DNA of 11,029 nt from Gemmatimonadota bacterium (GCA_030601615.1 JAUVTH010000026.1:1-11029); one strand, 5' to 3'. Positions 1 to 6,779 are shown, numbered from the stretch's first letter. Program-made: numbers and translations. The notes: generated by a model not told the origin, from the sequence alone.

Positions 1-2
1 TG

Positions 3-608
3 GAGCGGTACCGCCGCGTCCTGCCGCTGACGGTCTACCGGAACGCCACTCGAAAGGGGTATGCCGCTTCCCTGGAGCGACTGATCAGGGAGGCGGTGCG
101 CGTATCACGTTACCCCAAGCGGGACGCGATGATCGTGATGCAGGCCGATTTCACCGACGGTCCCGAGATGATCCCGGAGCTGCTGCGGAAGTTTCAAGGC
201 GGGGCCGACCTGGTGGCGGGACGGGAGGTCGATATCCGCGACGCGCCGCGAGCGGTGAAGCTGGCCCGCATCGGGGCAGGAATGATCGCGAAGCCGGGGG
301 CCATAGCTGCCGAGGTGGAAGATCCGTACTGCGGGTTCCGGCTGTATCGCCTCGTGGCCCTCAAGGGAGCTCTCAGACAGGTGCCCGAGGGTGGGGCGCT
401 GCTGCGCCACGAAGGATGGGCGTCGAGCCTGGAGCTTCTCACCGCGGTCACGCCGCATCTGCGAAGCGCGGTCCAGGTGGACATTTCCACGGACTATTCA
501 CGCCGTTACCGCCGAAGCCGTTTCCGGGCCGGCGCCACGCTCTGGGGTCTTCTCCGGGCGTCGCGCGATCCCAGGCTTCGACGGGTCGCTGCCGAAGGTC
601 GCGCATGA
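3..608 (+). CDS. Glycosyltransferase family 2, C-terminal part (5' end outside window)
   Basis: The reading frame is open from the left edge (first full codon at position 3) to TGA at 606-608, so the N-terminal nucleotide-binding part is missing. The visible 201 residues look like the second half of a GT-A fold, DPM-synthase-like glycosyltransferase. A DxxD motif in the setting QADFTDGPE (codons at 147-158) corresponds to the usual DxD metal/sugar-nucleotide site followed by P-E-x-I. It is followed by GADLVAGRE and by DPYCGFRLYR, which matches the acceptor-side D-x-x-x-G-F-R pattern of this family. The C-terminus is strongly basic. The expected role is transfer of a sugar from a nucleotide or lipid-linked donor to an envelope lipid or glycan; donor and acceptor cannot be told. 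An in-frame GTG at 96 is not the start, because similarity continues upstream. The stop overlaps the next gene's start (ATGA, 605-608), indicating translational coupling. Confidence 0.8.
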   Translation, partial: ERYRRVLPLTVYRNATRKGYAASLERLIREAVRVSRYPKRDAMIVMQADFTDGPEMIPELLRKFQGGADLVAGREVDIRDAPRAVKLARIGAGMIAKPGAIAAEVEDPYCGFRLYRLVALKGALRQVPEGGALLRHEGWASSLELLTAVTPHLRSAVQVDISTDYSRRYRRSRFRAGATLWGLLRASRDPRLRRVAAEGRA

Positions 609-1471
609 CCCTGCGCGCGGTGACCCGTTCGCTCATCCTGACCCTGGTCTGTGTGACGGCCGCTGGCGCCGGGACCGCCCGGGGTCAGACTCCGGCCGGC
701 GATCCGGTCCAGGCATGGAGGTTTCCGGTTGGTGAGCGCATGGAGTTCTCGGTCAACTGGGGGCGCGTGCGCCTCGGAGAGGGGTCGCTGGAGATCGAGG
801 CCATTGATTCGATCGCGGGACATTCCGGCTATCGAGTCGCGATGGAAATGTGGGGCGGCCCGCCGTTCTATCGCGTTCAGGACCGCCAGGTGAGCTGGAT
901 CCGGCCCGATCCCCTGGGCTCCATCCGATTCGAGCAGCGGCTCAAGGAGGGCAGCTACAAGAGGGATACGCGGTACACGTTCGATCTCGAGGGGATGACG
1001 TACGACCGGTTCGACATCATCGACGACGAGTGGCGGGCGAGACAGGAAGAGACAGCCGTTCCGATCTTCGATGGAGCGCTCGACGATGTGTCGTTCCTGT
1101 ATTTCGCCCGTCTTCTTCCACTGGAAGTGGGCGAGCGGTACGAATTCGATCGGTACTTCAAGGACGAGGGCAACCCCGTGGTGATCGAGGTGCTGCGGCG
1201 CGAGGAAATCCGCGTCCCGGCAGGGACGTTTCAGACGATCGTCCTTCGCCCCATCATCCAGACAGGCGGGGCATTCGGCGATGACGGCGAGGCCGAGCTC
1301 TACCTGAGCGATGACGACCAGCGCGTGATCGTTCGCCTCAAGACGAGCATGGCGATCGGATCGGGCAACATGTTCCTGACCCACTACGAGCCTGGAAGCG
1401 GACCGCTGATTCCCGTCGGCGAGACGGATGCGCCGTCCGCTTCCCGGACTCCGGACGCAGACCTGCCTTGA
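605..1471 (+). CDS. Secreted DUF3108 domain protein
   Basis: A 288-residue protein starting at the ATG that overlaps the upstream stop. This start gives a clean Sec signal peptide: basic MTLRAVTR, a hydrophobic core SLILTLVCVTAAGAG, and a plausible cleavage after TARG near residue 27. An upstream in-frame extension exists but would bury the signal peptide, so I reject it. The mature part opens with FPVGERMEFSVNWGRVRLGE, the characteristic start of DUF3108: a beta-rich periplasmic domain of unknown function with a G-E-x-L/M-x-[FY]-x-[IV]-x-W-G pattern. Further family-like stretches are YFARLLPLEVGERYEF and VLRREEIRVPAGTFQTI, then a strand-rich end with LYLSDDDQRVIVRLK. DUF3108 proteins are often found beside envelope lipid or glycan genes, which fits the coupled glycosyltransferase. 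The biochemical role is unknown. The stop TGA (1469-1471) overlaps the TTG start of the next gene. Confidence 0.85.
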   Translation: MTLRAVTRSLILTLVCVTAAGAGTARGQTPAGDPVQAWRFPVGERMEFSVNWGRVRLGEGSLEIEAIDSIAGHSGYRVAMEMWGGPPFYRVQDRQVSWIRPDPLGSIRFEQRLKEGSYKRDTRYTFDLEGMTYDRFDIIDDEWRARQEETAVPIFDGALDDVSFLYFARLLPLEVGERYEFDRYFKDEGNPVVIEVLRREEIRVPAGTFQTIVLRPIIQTGGAFGDDGEAELYLSDDDQRVIVRLKTSMAIGSGNMFLTHYEPGSGPLIPVGETDAPSASRTPDADLP

Positions 1472-2439
1472 GCGGCCGGCAGGGGCCTGGAGACGAGAGG
1501 GAGCGCCTGCGCCGCATCCCGGTGGCGGATCGGCCGAACAAGGTGTCGTCAGGCGATTTTGCCGGTCCTCCCCCGGCCGAGCCCGGGGCGTCCTTCGGGC
1601 AGTTCTATGATTCGTTGCCCCACATCCTGGTGGCCGACTCGCTTCGCTCGGTGGCCCGGGGTGTCGCCTCGGCCACGGTCTCGAAGAGGGCGATCGTGTG
1701 GATGCTGGGTGGCCACGTCGTGAAGACGGGGCTGTCCCTCGTGCTGATCGACCTGATGGAGCGCGGTGCGATCACGCACCTGGCCGTGAACGGCGCCACG
1801 GTGATTCACGACTACGAGACATGCCGGTGGGGCGGCACCTCGGAGGACGTGGAAGCCGGTCTGGCGGACGGCACGTTCGGCATGGCACTCGAGACCGGCC
1901 GGGACATGAATCTCGCGATCCGGAAGGGCACAGACGCCGGATTCGGACTCGGCGCGGCGATCGCCGAGGACCTTGCGGGGAGGGACGACAACCGCCATCC
2001 GGAGCTGTCTCTGATCCTGGCATGCCGGCGGCTCGGCATTCCGCTTACCGTGCACGTCGCCATCGGCGCCGACATCATCCACCAGCATCCGGAAGCGGAC
2101 GGCGCGGCGATCGGCGAGTCCTCGTACGCGGACTTCCTGACGCTGGTCGGGACGATCAGGGATCTCGACGACGGCGGTGTCGTGCTCAACGTCGGTTCGG
2201 CCGTGATCCTGCCCGAGGTGTTTCTCAAGGCACTGACGATGTGCCGAAACCTGGATGACGGTGCCCCGCGCGGTTTCATGACGGCCGACTTCGACATGAT
2301 CCGGCAGTATCGTCCACGCGTGAACGTGGTCGAACGGCCGACACGCACGGGTGGCGGCAAGGGATACCAGATCACGGGTCATCACGAGATCATGGTGCCG
2401 CTTCTCGCGTGGGCCGTTGCCGAGGAGCTGTCAAGATAG
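1468..2439 (+). CDS. Deoxyhypusine-synthase-like conserved protein, function unknown
   Basis: A 323-residue protein read from a TTG at 1468 that overlaps the preceding stop (TTGA). An in-frame GTG at 1522 is an alternative start; neither has a strong ribosome binding site, so coupling probably drives initiation. The body resembles the NAD-binding fold of deoxyhypusine synthase: GGHVVKTGLS (residues 81-90), NGATVIHDYE (108-117), GGTSEDVEAGL (122-132), GADIIHQHP (201-209) and VVLNVGSAVILPEVFLKAL (238-256). The last segment aligns in position with the region that carries the catalytic lysine of deoxyhypusine synthase, but reads LPEV where that enzyme has a conserved lysine after the proline. K254, four residues on, could be a substitute or chance. 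Most bacteria have no eIF5A, so true hypusination is unlikely; the ligand is more likely NAD with another substrate. The fold assignment is from memory of motifs and is moderate; the function is unknown. Its coupling to glycosyltransferase and DUF3108 genes suggests a shared envelope-related context. Confidence 0.65.
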   Translation: MSGRQGPGDERERLRRIPVADRPNKVSSGDFAGPPPAEPGASFGQFYDSLPHILVADSLRSVARGVASATVSKRAIVWMLGGHVVKTGLSLVLIDLMERGAITHLAVNGATVIHDYETCRWGGTSEDVEAGLADGTFGMALETGRDMNLAIRKGTDAGFGLGAAIAEDLAGRDDNRHPELSLILACRRLGIPLTVHVAIGADIIHQHPEADGAAIGESSYADFLTLVGTIRDLDDGGVVLNVGSAVILPEVFLKALTMCRNLDDGAPRGFMTADFDMIRQYRPRVNVVERPTRTGGGKGYQITGHHEIMVPLLAWAVAEELSR

Positions 2440-2520
2440 TATACCGTCTCAATAATTCCGCTGTCATTCGAGCACGGATGCATTCCCCGAATTCAACGTT
2501 TTCGGAGAACTGGCGGCGCT

Positions 2521-2549
2521 TTGCGGCGTCATCCGACCTCAGGTATATT
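2521..2549 (+). promoter_or_regulatory. Candidate sigma-70-type promoter for the 87-aa gene
   Basis: TTGCGG (2521-2526) and TATATT (2544-2549) are separated by exactly 17 bases and match the housekeeping consensus at 4 of 6 and 5 of 6 positions. The site lies in a noticeably more AT-rich patch after the end of the upstream gene. It would give a leader of about 75 bases before the TTG start at 2632. Transcription start has not been shown; this is pattern recognition only. Confidence 0.5.
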
Positions 2550-2631
2550 AGGCGCAGCAAGGCCCGTTGGCCGCGCGGCTCGACGCGAGAGCCGGCGGCG
2601 GCGGGACGGATTGAATCAACAAGGAGGAGCT

Positions 2632-2895
2632 TTGTCACGCGGACGACCCCAGCAGACGGAGTTGGATCTGGCTCGAGATGAGCTGTTCAGTCATATTCAG
2701 CGATGTGGTGTGCTCGACGCCGAGGACACCGAGCGCAGCGATTGGATGTCCGACACCGTCGCGTACCTGCGAGAGCGGCATCCAGGCCTTTCGGCCGTGG
2801 AAGTGGAAGAACTGGAAGCGATAGGGCACAGATACTGCCAGCCGGCGATACCGTTCGGCTCGTCCGACGAGGACGGCGCCGAAGTTACCGACTGA
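2632..2895 (+). CDS. Small conserved-looking hypothetical protein, 87 aa
   Basis: I place the start at TTG 2632 because AAGGAGG (2621-2627) lies four bases upstream, the best Shine-Dalgarno sequence in the window. The frame is open further upstream (from 2521), but that extension is an arginine-rich, low-quality sequence overlapping the promoter and leader. The protein begins MSRGRPQQTELDLARDELF and has an amphipathic helical pattern throughout. It contains ELFSHIQRCGVL, a D-W-M-x-D-T-x-x-Y-L-x-E-R-x-P segment, and VEVEELEAIGHRYCQPAIP, and ends in an acidic tail (DEDGAEVTD). Two cysteines (CGVL and RYCQP) are spaced too far apart for a simple zinc knuckle. No signal peptide or membrane segment is visible, so it is probably cytoplasmic. 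I do not recognise a named family. Its own promoter and strong ribosome binding site suggest a real, well-expressed gene. Confidence 0.7.
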   Translation: MSRGRPQQTELDLARDELFSHIQRCGVLDAEDTERSDWMSDTVAYLRERHPGLSAVEVEELEAIGHRYCQPAIPFGSSDEDGAEVTD

Positions 2896-2947
2896 GAGCC
2901 AGACGAGGTCGGCACAACCTGAACCCGCCGCTCAAGCGACCGGCAAC

Positions 2948-3026
2948 GGTCTCCCACGCTCGTGCCGCACACGCGGTGCGAGTGAGACCAGACTCGACAC
3001 CGGGTGGGCTCGGCCGAGCCCCCCGG
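2948..3026 (+). other. Structured intergenic region with mutually exclusive hairpins
   Basis: The 163-base gap between the 87-aa gene and the DUF21-CBS gene can form two incompatible RNA folds. Fold A pairs 2948-2953 with 2984-2989 (six perfect pairs) and, inside it, 2959-2966 with 2975-2982 (eight pairs, two G-U) around an eight-base loop. Fold B pairs 2975-2983 with 2992-3001 (nine pairs, one bulged A at 2997) and so uses the same strand. A third hairpin, 3000-3004/3006-3011 with 3016-3026 (bulged T3005, loop GGCC), is very GC-rich and has no T-tract. This could be a leader regulating the downstream gene, a T-less terminator for the upstream gene, or chance pairing in GC-rich DNA. Confidence 0.35.
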
Positions 3027-3058
3027 AACGGGCCTGAGTCCCCAGCGCGTACTCCGTG

Positions 3059-4429
3059 ATGGATGCTTCCGCGACCGCGAAGATCCTGGCAGTCGTCGGT
3101 CTGATCGCCGCGAACGCGTTCTTCGTGGCGGCGGAATTCGCCTTGATAGCCTCGCGGCACGAGGATCCGGACGAGTCGGACGATGACGGAACGGGTCCAG
3201 ATCCGAGAGTGGCGAGGGCCCGGCGGTCACTCGACCGACCGGTCTCCGCGACCCAGGCAGGGATCACGCTGTGCTCCCTGGCGTTGGGCTGGCTCGGGGT
3301 CAGCGTACTCGCGCCCCTGATCCACCAGGGACTGGATGCCGCCGGCATCCCCCTTCCGAGCGGCGTCGGGTTCACGGTCGCGGTCGTTCTGGCGCTGGCC
3401 GGGATCGCGGTGCTCTATCTCCTCCTGGGAGAGCTGGCCCCCCGCGCCCTCGCGCTGGCGGGTCCGGGGCGCGTGGCACGAGCCGTCGCTCTCCCCATGA
3501 ATGTGTTCAGCACCCTGATGGCGCCACTGCTGTGGCTGATCAACGGCCTTGCGGCCCCGATAGTGAGCCGCAGCGGCGTGGTTGTGCCTGGCGCGTACGG
3601 CAGGGTACACGGCCCCGAGGAGATCGAGGCGCTTCTGCGTCACAGCCGCGCCGAGGGCGTGGTGGAGGAGGACGAGGAGGAGATGATCCACGGCGTGTTC
3701 GAGCTCACGCGGACCGTCGCTCGAGAGGTCATGACCCCCCGGCCCGACATCGTGGCGTTTCGGGAAACGGCGACACTGGACGAAGTGCTGGACACGGCAG
3801 CCGAGTCCGGCTATTCGCGTTTTCCAGTGTACCGCGAGTCGATCGACGACGTGACGGGCGTCGTGTTGATCAAGGACTTGCTTCGCTGGATGCGGCGGGA
3901 GTCGCACAGTGATTTCTCACTCACGGCAGTGATGAGGGAGCCATCGTTCGTTCCGGACACCAAGCCGGTAGACGATCTGCTCGCCGAGCTCCGGGACCAC
4001 AAGCTCCACCTGGCCGTGGTCGTGGACGAGTTCGGCGGCACGGACGGCCTGGTTACCCTGGAAGACCTCATGGAGGAGATCGTCGGGGACATTTTCGACG
4101 AGCACGATGTGGCGGAAGAGGAAATCGTGGTCCTGGGCGAAGGCCGTGCGCGGATCGACGGCGGTACCGACCCGGCCGACCTGATCGAGCAGTTCGGGCT
4201 CGGCGAGATCGACAATATCGAAGAGTACGACACCGTCGCTGGATACGTCATCGGCAAGCTCGGCCGGATTCCCAAAGCTGGCGAGATCGTCCGCATGGGC
4301 TCGGCCGAGCTCGAGGTGGCCGAGACGATCGAACGGCGTGTGACGAGCCTGGTATTGCGTGTCGTCAGCGACCCTCCGGAGCCAGAGGAATCGGCCGACG
4401 GCGAAGCCGCTGCGAAGTCCGGTTCATGA
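3059..4429 (+). CDS. CNNM/CorC-type DUF21-CBS-CorC_HlyC membrane protein (hemolysin C-like)
   Basis: A 456-residue integral membrane protein with the full family architecture. Residues 1 to about 180 are the DUF21 transmembrane domain: an N-terminal hydrophobic helix ending NAFFVAAEFALIASR, then SATQAGITLCSLALGWLG, a long hydrophobic stretch, and GELAPRALAL. Residues about 220-345 hold two CBS repeats, beginning near VMTPRPDIVAF (Met225) and MREPSFVPDTKP (Met292), the second ending VVVDEFGGTDGLVTLEDL. Residues about 365-440 are the CorC_HlyC domain (EEYDTVAGYVIGKLGRIP). Bacterial members are implicated in Mg2+/Co2+ efflux or homeostasis, with the CBS pair sensing nucleotides. Two oddities are an acidic insert after the first helix (HEDPDESDDDGTGPD) and arginine in GELAPR where a lysine is usual. 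GTG 3056 directly precedes ATG 3059; neither has a clear ribosome binding site, and I chose ATG. The gene ends 25 bases before the asparaginase gene, so probably co-transcribed. Confidence 0.93.
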   Translation: MDASATAKILAVVGLIAANAFFVAAEFALIASRHEDPDESDDDGTGPDPRVARARRSLDRPVSATQAGITLCSLALGWLGVSVLAPLIHQGLDAAGIPLPSGVGFTVAVVLALAGIAVLYLLLGELAPRALALAGPGRVARAVALPMNVFSTLMAPLLWLINGLAAPIVSRSGVVVPGAYGRVHGPEEIEALLRHSRAEGVVEEDEEEMIHGVFELTRTVAREVMTPRPDIVAFRETATLDEVLDTAAESGYSRFPVYRESIDDVTGVVLIKDLLRWMRRESHSDFSLTAVMREPSFVPDTKPVDDLLAELRDHKLHLAVVVDEFGGTDGLVTLEDLMEEIVGDIFDEHDVAEEEIVVLGEGRARIDGGTDPADLIEQFGLGEIDNIEEYDTVAGYVIGKLGRIPKAGEIVRMGSAELEVAETIERRVTSLVLRVVSDPPEPEESADGEAAAKSGS

Positions 4430-4454
4430 CCGACCCGTCGAATAGGGAGACTGT

Positions 4455-5609
4455 ATGGGAAGACTGAGTCGCCGGAGGTTCATACGGAATCTGGGTGTGG
4501 CAGCCGGAGCCGGTGCGCTCGCGCCCGGCGTCGTGGGGAGGGACCTGGTGGCGAAGCCCGCACAGCGGGGTGTGGCCGGGCCTCTGATCCTCGATGGAGC
4601 CGCTACCCGGCCGGCGGCCGTCTCCAGCGGGAACGGCCTGCGCGCCACCGAGACGGCCCTCGAGGCGATTCGGGCCGGACTGGGCACCCTGGAAGGCGTC
4701 GTAAGTGGGGTGAATCAGGTGGAACAGGACCCCGATGACCGTACGGTGGGCTACGGAGGACTTCCCAACGCCATGGGAGTCGTTCAGCTCGACAGCCAGG
4801 TGTACGATGGGTCGACCCGAGGAGTCGGCGCCGTCGCCGCTCTCGAGGGATACGTGTATCCCTCACGGGTGGCCCTCTCGGTGATGCGATACACGGATCA
4901 CGTGCTGCTCGTGGGGCGCGGAGCCGCCCGGTTCGCCGCCGAGATGGGATTCGAGCAGACGGACCTTCTCACACAGCGGTCTCGCGAGCAGTGGCTGCGG
5001 TGGCGGGCGCGCCTGTCGGACCAGGACGATTACCTCACGCCGGAGGAGAGCGGAGAGCCGATCGAGGACTTCTCGGACCCCGGCGGGCCCGGATCAAACG
5101 GGAACGGTGAGACCGTCGGCGCGCTCGACTCTCATGACGGCGTCAGACCGATGGGAACGATCCATTGCTCGGCGGTTGACGCCGACGGTAACCTGTCAGC
5201 TGTGACCACGACGAGCGGGCTGTTCTTCAAGGTGCCGGGGCGTGTGGGCGACAGCCCGCTGCCCGGCTGCGGCTGCTACTGCGACAACGATGTCGGGGCG
5301 GCGGGATCGACGGGGCGGGGCGAGGCAGTCATCAAGACGGTCGGCTCCCACCTCATCGTCGAGGAGATGCGGCGGGGTGCGCACCCGAAGGACGCCTGCC
5401 TGACGGCCCTGGAGCGAATCGTGGACTGGACGGTGGAAGGCCGTCTGCTGGACGAAACGGGTCGTCCCAACTTCAACGTGAGCTATTACGCCGTGAACAA
5501 GCGTGGCGAGACGGGAGGCGCCGTGATCTGGTCCGGACGGCAGCACTCCGTCAACGACGAGCGAGGGAATCGGTTGGTGGACAGCGCGTACCTCTTCGAA
5601 CGCGGGTAA
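4455..5609 (+). CDS. Tat-exported N4-(beta-N-acetylglucosaminyl)-L-asparaginase-like Ntn hydrolase
   Basis: A 384-residue precursor; the start is set by AGGGAGA (4444-4450) four bases upstream. The N-terminus carries a twin-arginine signal, LSRRRFIRNLG followed by VAAGAGALAPGVVG, so the folded enzyme is likely exported. The mature protein matches the glycosylasparaginase branch of the N-terminal nucleophile hydrolases: GNGLRATETALEAIRAG, GVNQVEQDPDDRTVGYGGLP, DHVLLVGRGAARFA, then the autocleavage region PMGTIHCSAVDADGNLS with Thr235 as the expected nucleophile after self-cleavage. Substrate-binding Arg263 and Asp266 lie in GRVGDSP, and TGRGE (286-290) completes the pocket. Family enzymes hydrolyse the amide linking N-glycan and asparagine, or simple asparagine derivatives. 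The scissile bond is Gly-Thr rather than the Asp-Thr of characterised glycosylasparaginases, resembling isoaspartyl peptidases, so substrate preference is open. A Gly/Asn-rich linker (GGPGSNGNGE) lies before the cleavage site. The next gene starts nine bases downstream. Confidence 0.92.
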   Translation: MGRLSRRRFIRNLGVAAGAGALAPGVVGRDLVAKPAQRGVAGPLILDGAATRPAAVSSGNGLRATETALEAIRAGLGTLEGVVSGVNQVEQDPDDRTVGYGGLPNAMGVVQLDSQVYDGSTRGVGAVAALEGYVYPSRVALSVMRYTDHVLLVGRGAARFAAEMGFEQTDLLTQRSREQWLRWRARLSDQDDYLTPEESGEPIEDFSDPGGPGSNGNGETVGALDSHDGVRPMGTIHCSAVDADGNLSAVTTTSGLFFKVPGRVGDSPLPGCGCYCDNDVGAAGSTGRGEAVIKTVGSHLIVEEMRRGAHPKDACLTALERIVDWTVEGRLLDETGRPNFNVSYYAVNKRGETGGAVIWSGRQHSVNDERGNRLVDSAYLFERG

Positions 5610-5618
5610 GGAGGGGAC

Positions 5619-6695
5619 ATGGAAGGTTCCCGGTTCTGGAGTTCAGAGGAGTACGACCGTCAGGCGCAGCGCCTGTATGAAGCCGGCGACTACGACGGCG
5701 CGCTGGAGATGCTCCGGCGGGGCGCCGCCCTGTATCCGCGAGCCGTGGAGCTGCTCGTGTCCATGGGCTACGCGCAGCTGGCGCGCGAGGAGTACCTGTG
5801 GGCCCGGAGGTCGTTCGCCCGGGCCCTGGAGAGCGAGCCGGACCACGAGGATGCACTCGTGGGTCTGGGCGAGACCCGGCTGAAGCTCGGAGAGAGGGCT
5901 CGCGGATTCCAGTGCTTCGAGCGCGTGCTGGATCTCGGTTTCGGGCGGGACCTGGACCTGATGCTCTCGATCGGCCGGGTTCTGTTTCGGGAAGGCCTGT
6001 GGGAGCACGCCGAGCGCTTCTTCCGCCGCGCCGTAGCCGCGGACGAGAAGAGCGCCGACGCGGCCGCCGACCTCGCCTACACCCACCACAGCCGGGGAGA
6101 CGGCGTGCAGGCCAGGCTCTGGCTCGAGCGATCTCTCGAGCTGGATCAGGAGAACCACGAAGCCCGGTCCATGCTCGCCAACCTGTTCTACGAGGGAGGC
6201 GAGCCGGAGAAGGCGCTCGAGCATCTCGAGCGTATCCCGGTGGACAGCCTGTGGGATGCGGTGAGCGTGTGGCGGCTCGTGGAGCTGGTGCGCGCGTACC
6301 GCGAAGTCTCCGACGGGGCCCGGGAGCTGGATCCCTATCTCGAGCGCCTGGACCAGCTGTTCGTGGACCCGACACCGGAAGACCGCATCCTGCTGGAAGT
6401 AGAGCTCGAGGCTGCGGGACTCGACGCGATCGCTGCTGGAAGTCGGGATCAGCTGGACCTGTTCGGTGGTGATCCCGCATTGGCGCCGGGGCTGCCTCGA
6501 ATGGAGGGCAGCTGGTCGGGCATCGTGCGCGCGATGTGCGAGAGTTCTGCCGATCCGGGTCAGTCGGTCGAGGAGTTCATGCGTGAGACGGCGCGCCGCG
6601 TCAGGGATCTGACCGGAATCGAGATACCGGACGACGACCCGGAGGCGTTTCTCAAGGCATCGGCCCGGGCGGGAGTGCTGCATATCGACCGGTAG
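5619..6695 (+). CDS. Tetratricopeptide repeat protein
   Basis: A 358-residue soluble protein with no signal peptide or membrane segment. The start ATG follows AAGGAGG (5608-5614, overlapping the upstream stop) by four bases. Residues about 10-210 form roughly six TPR units, recognisable from AGDYDGALEMLRRGAALYP, VSMGYAQLAREEYLWARRSF, LGETRLKLGERARGFQCFE, IGRVLFREGLWEHAERFFRR, DLAYTHHSRGDGVQARLWLE and NLFYEGGEPEKALEHLE. From about residue 211 the repeats stop and a different, helical, acidic C-terminal part follows. It includes EEFMRETARRVRDLTGIEIP and a last segment DDPEAFLKASARAGVLHIDR that I do not recognise. TPR domains mediate protein-protein contacts, so this is probably a scaffold or adaptor; the partner is unknown. 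Tight spacing behind the exported asparaginase implies co-expression, although the two proteins are predicted to sit on opposite sides of the inner membrane. Confidence 0.85.
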   Translation: MEGSRFWSSEEYDRQAQRLYEAGDYDGALEMLRRGAALYPRAVELLVSMGYAQLAREEYLWARRSFARALESEPDHEDALVGLGETRLKLGERARGFQCFERVLDLGFGRDLDLMLSIGRVLFREGLWEHAERFFRRAVAADEKSADAAADLAYTHHSRGDGVQARLWLERSLELDQENHEARSMLANLFYEGGEPEKALEHLERIPVDSLWDAVSVWRLVELVRAYREVSDGARELDPYLERLDQLFVDPTPEDRILLEVELEAAGLDAIAAGSRDQLDLFGGDPALAPGLPRMEGSWSGIVRAMCESSADPGQSVEEFMRETARRVRDLTGIEIPDDDPEAFLKASARAGVLHIDR

Positions 6696-6752
6696 ACAGC
6701 TGTTGAAGAAGTACAGTGGATCGCGCGCAATGAAAACAGGCACGAAGGGCCA

Positions 6753-6779
6753 CGCCCCCGCACGCTGCGTGTGGGGGCG
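6753..6779 (+). terminator. GC-rich hairpin, possible terminator lacking a T-tract
   Basis: Eleven consecutive pairs (6753-6763 with 6769-6779, one of them G-U) enclose a five-base loop GCTGC. The stem is almost entirely G-C, so it would be very stable. No run of T follows, so it is not a classical intrinsic terminator. It may slow or stop RNA polymerase, protect the 3' end of the TPR transcript, or be part of the leader of the zinc-ribbon gene that starts 38 bases later. Confidence 0.45.

Noticed and set aside
416..604. Upstream in-frame extension of the DUF3108 gene
   Set aside because: It overlaps most of the glycosyltransferase C-terminus and would put 63 residues before a clear signal peptide. 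ATG 605 is the better start.
1468..2439. Evidence for a hypusine pathway
   Set aside because: No eIF5A or deoxyhypusine hydroxylase gene is present and the catalytic lysine appears substituted, so I do not call it dhs.
2521..2631. Longer N-terminus for the 87-aa gene
   Set aside because: The extension is Arg-rich, overlaps the promoter candidate, and ignores the strong AAGGAGG directly before TTG 2632.
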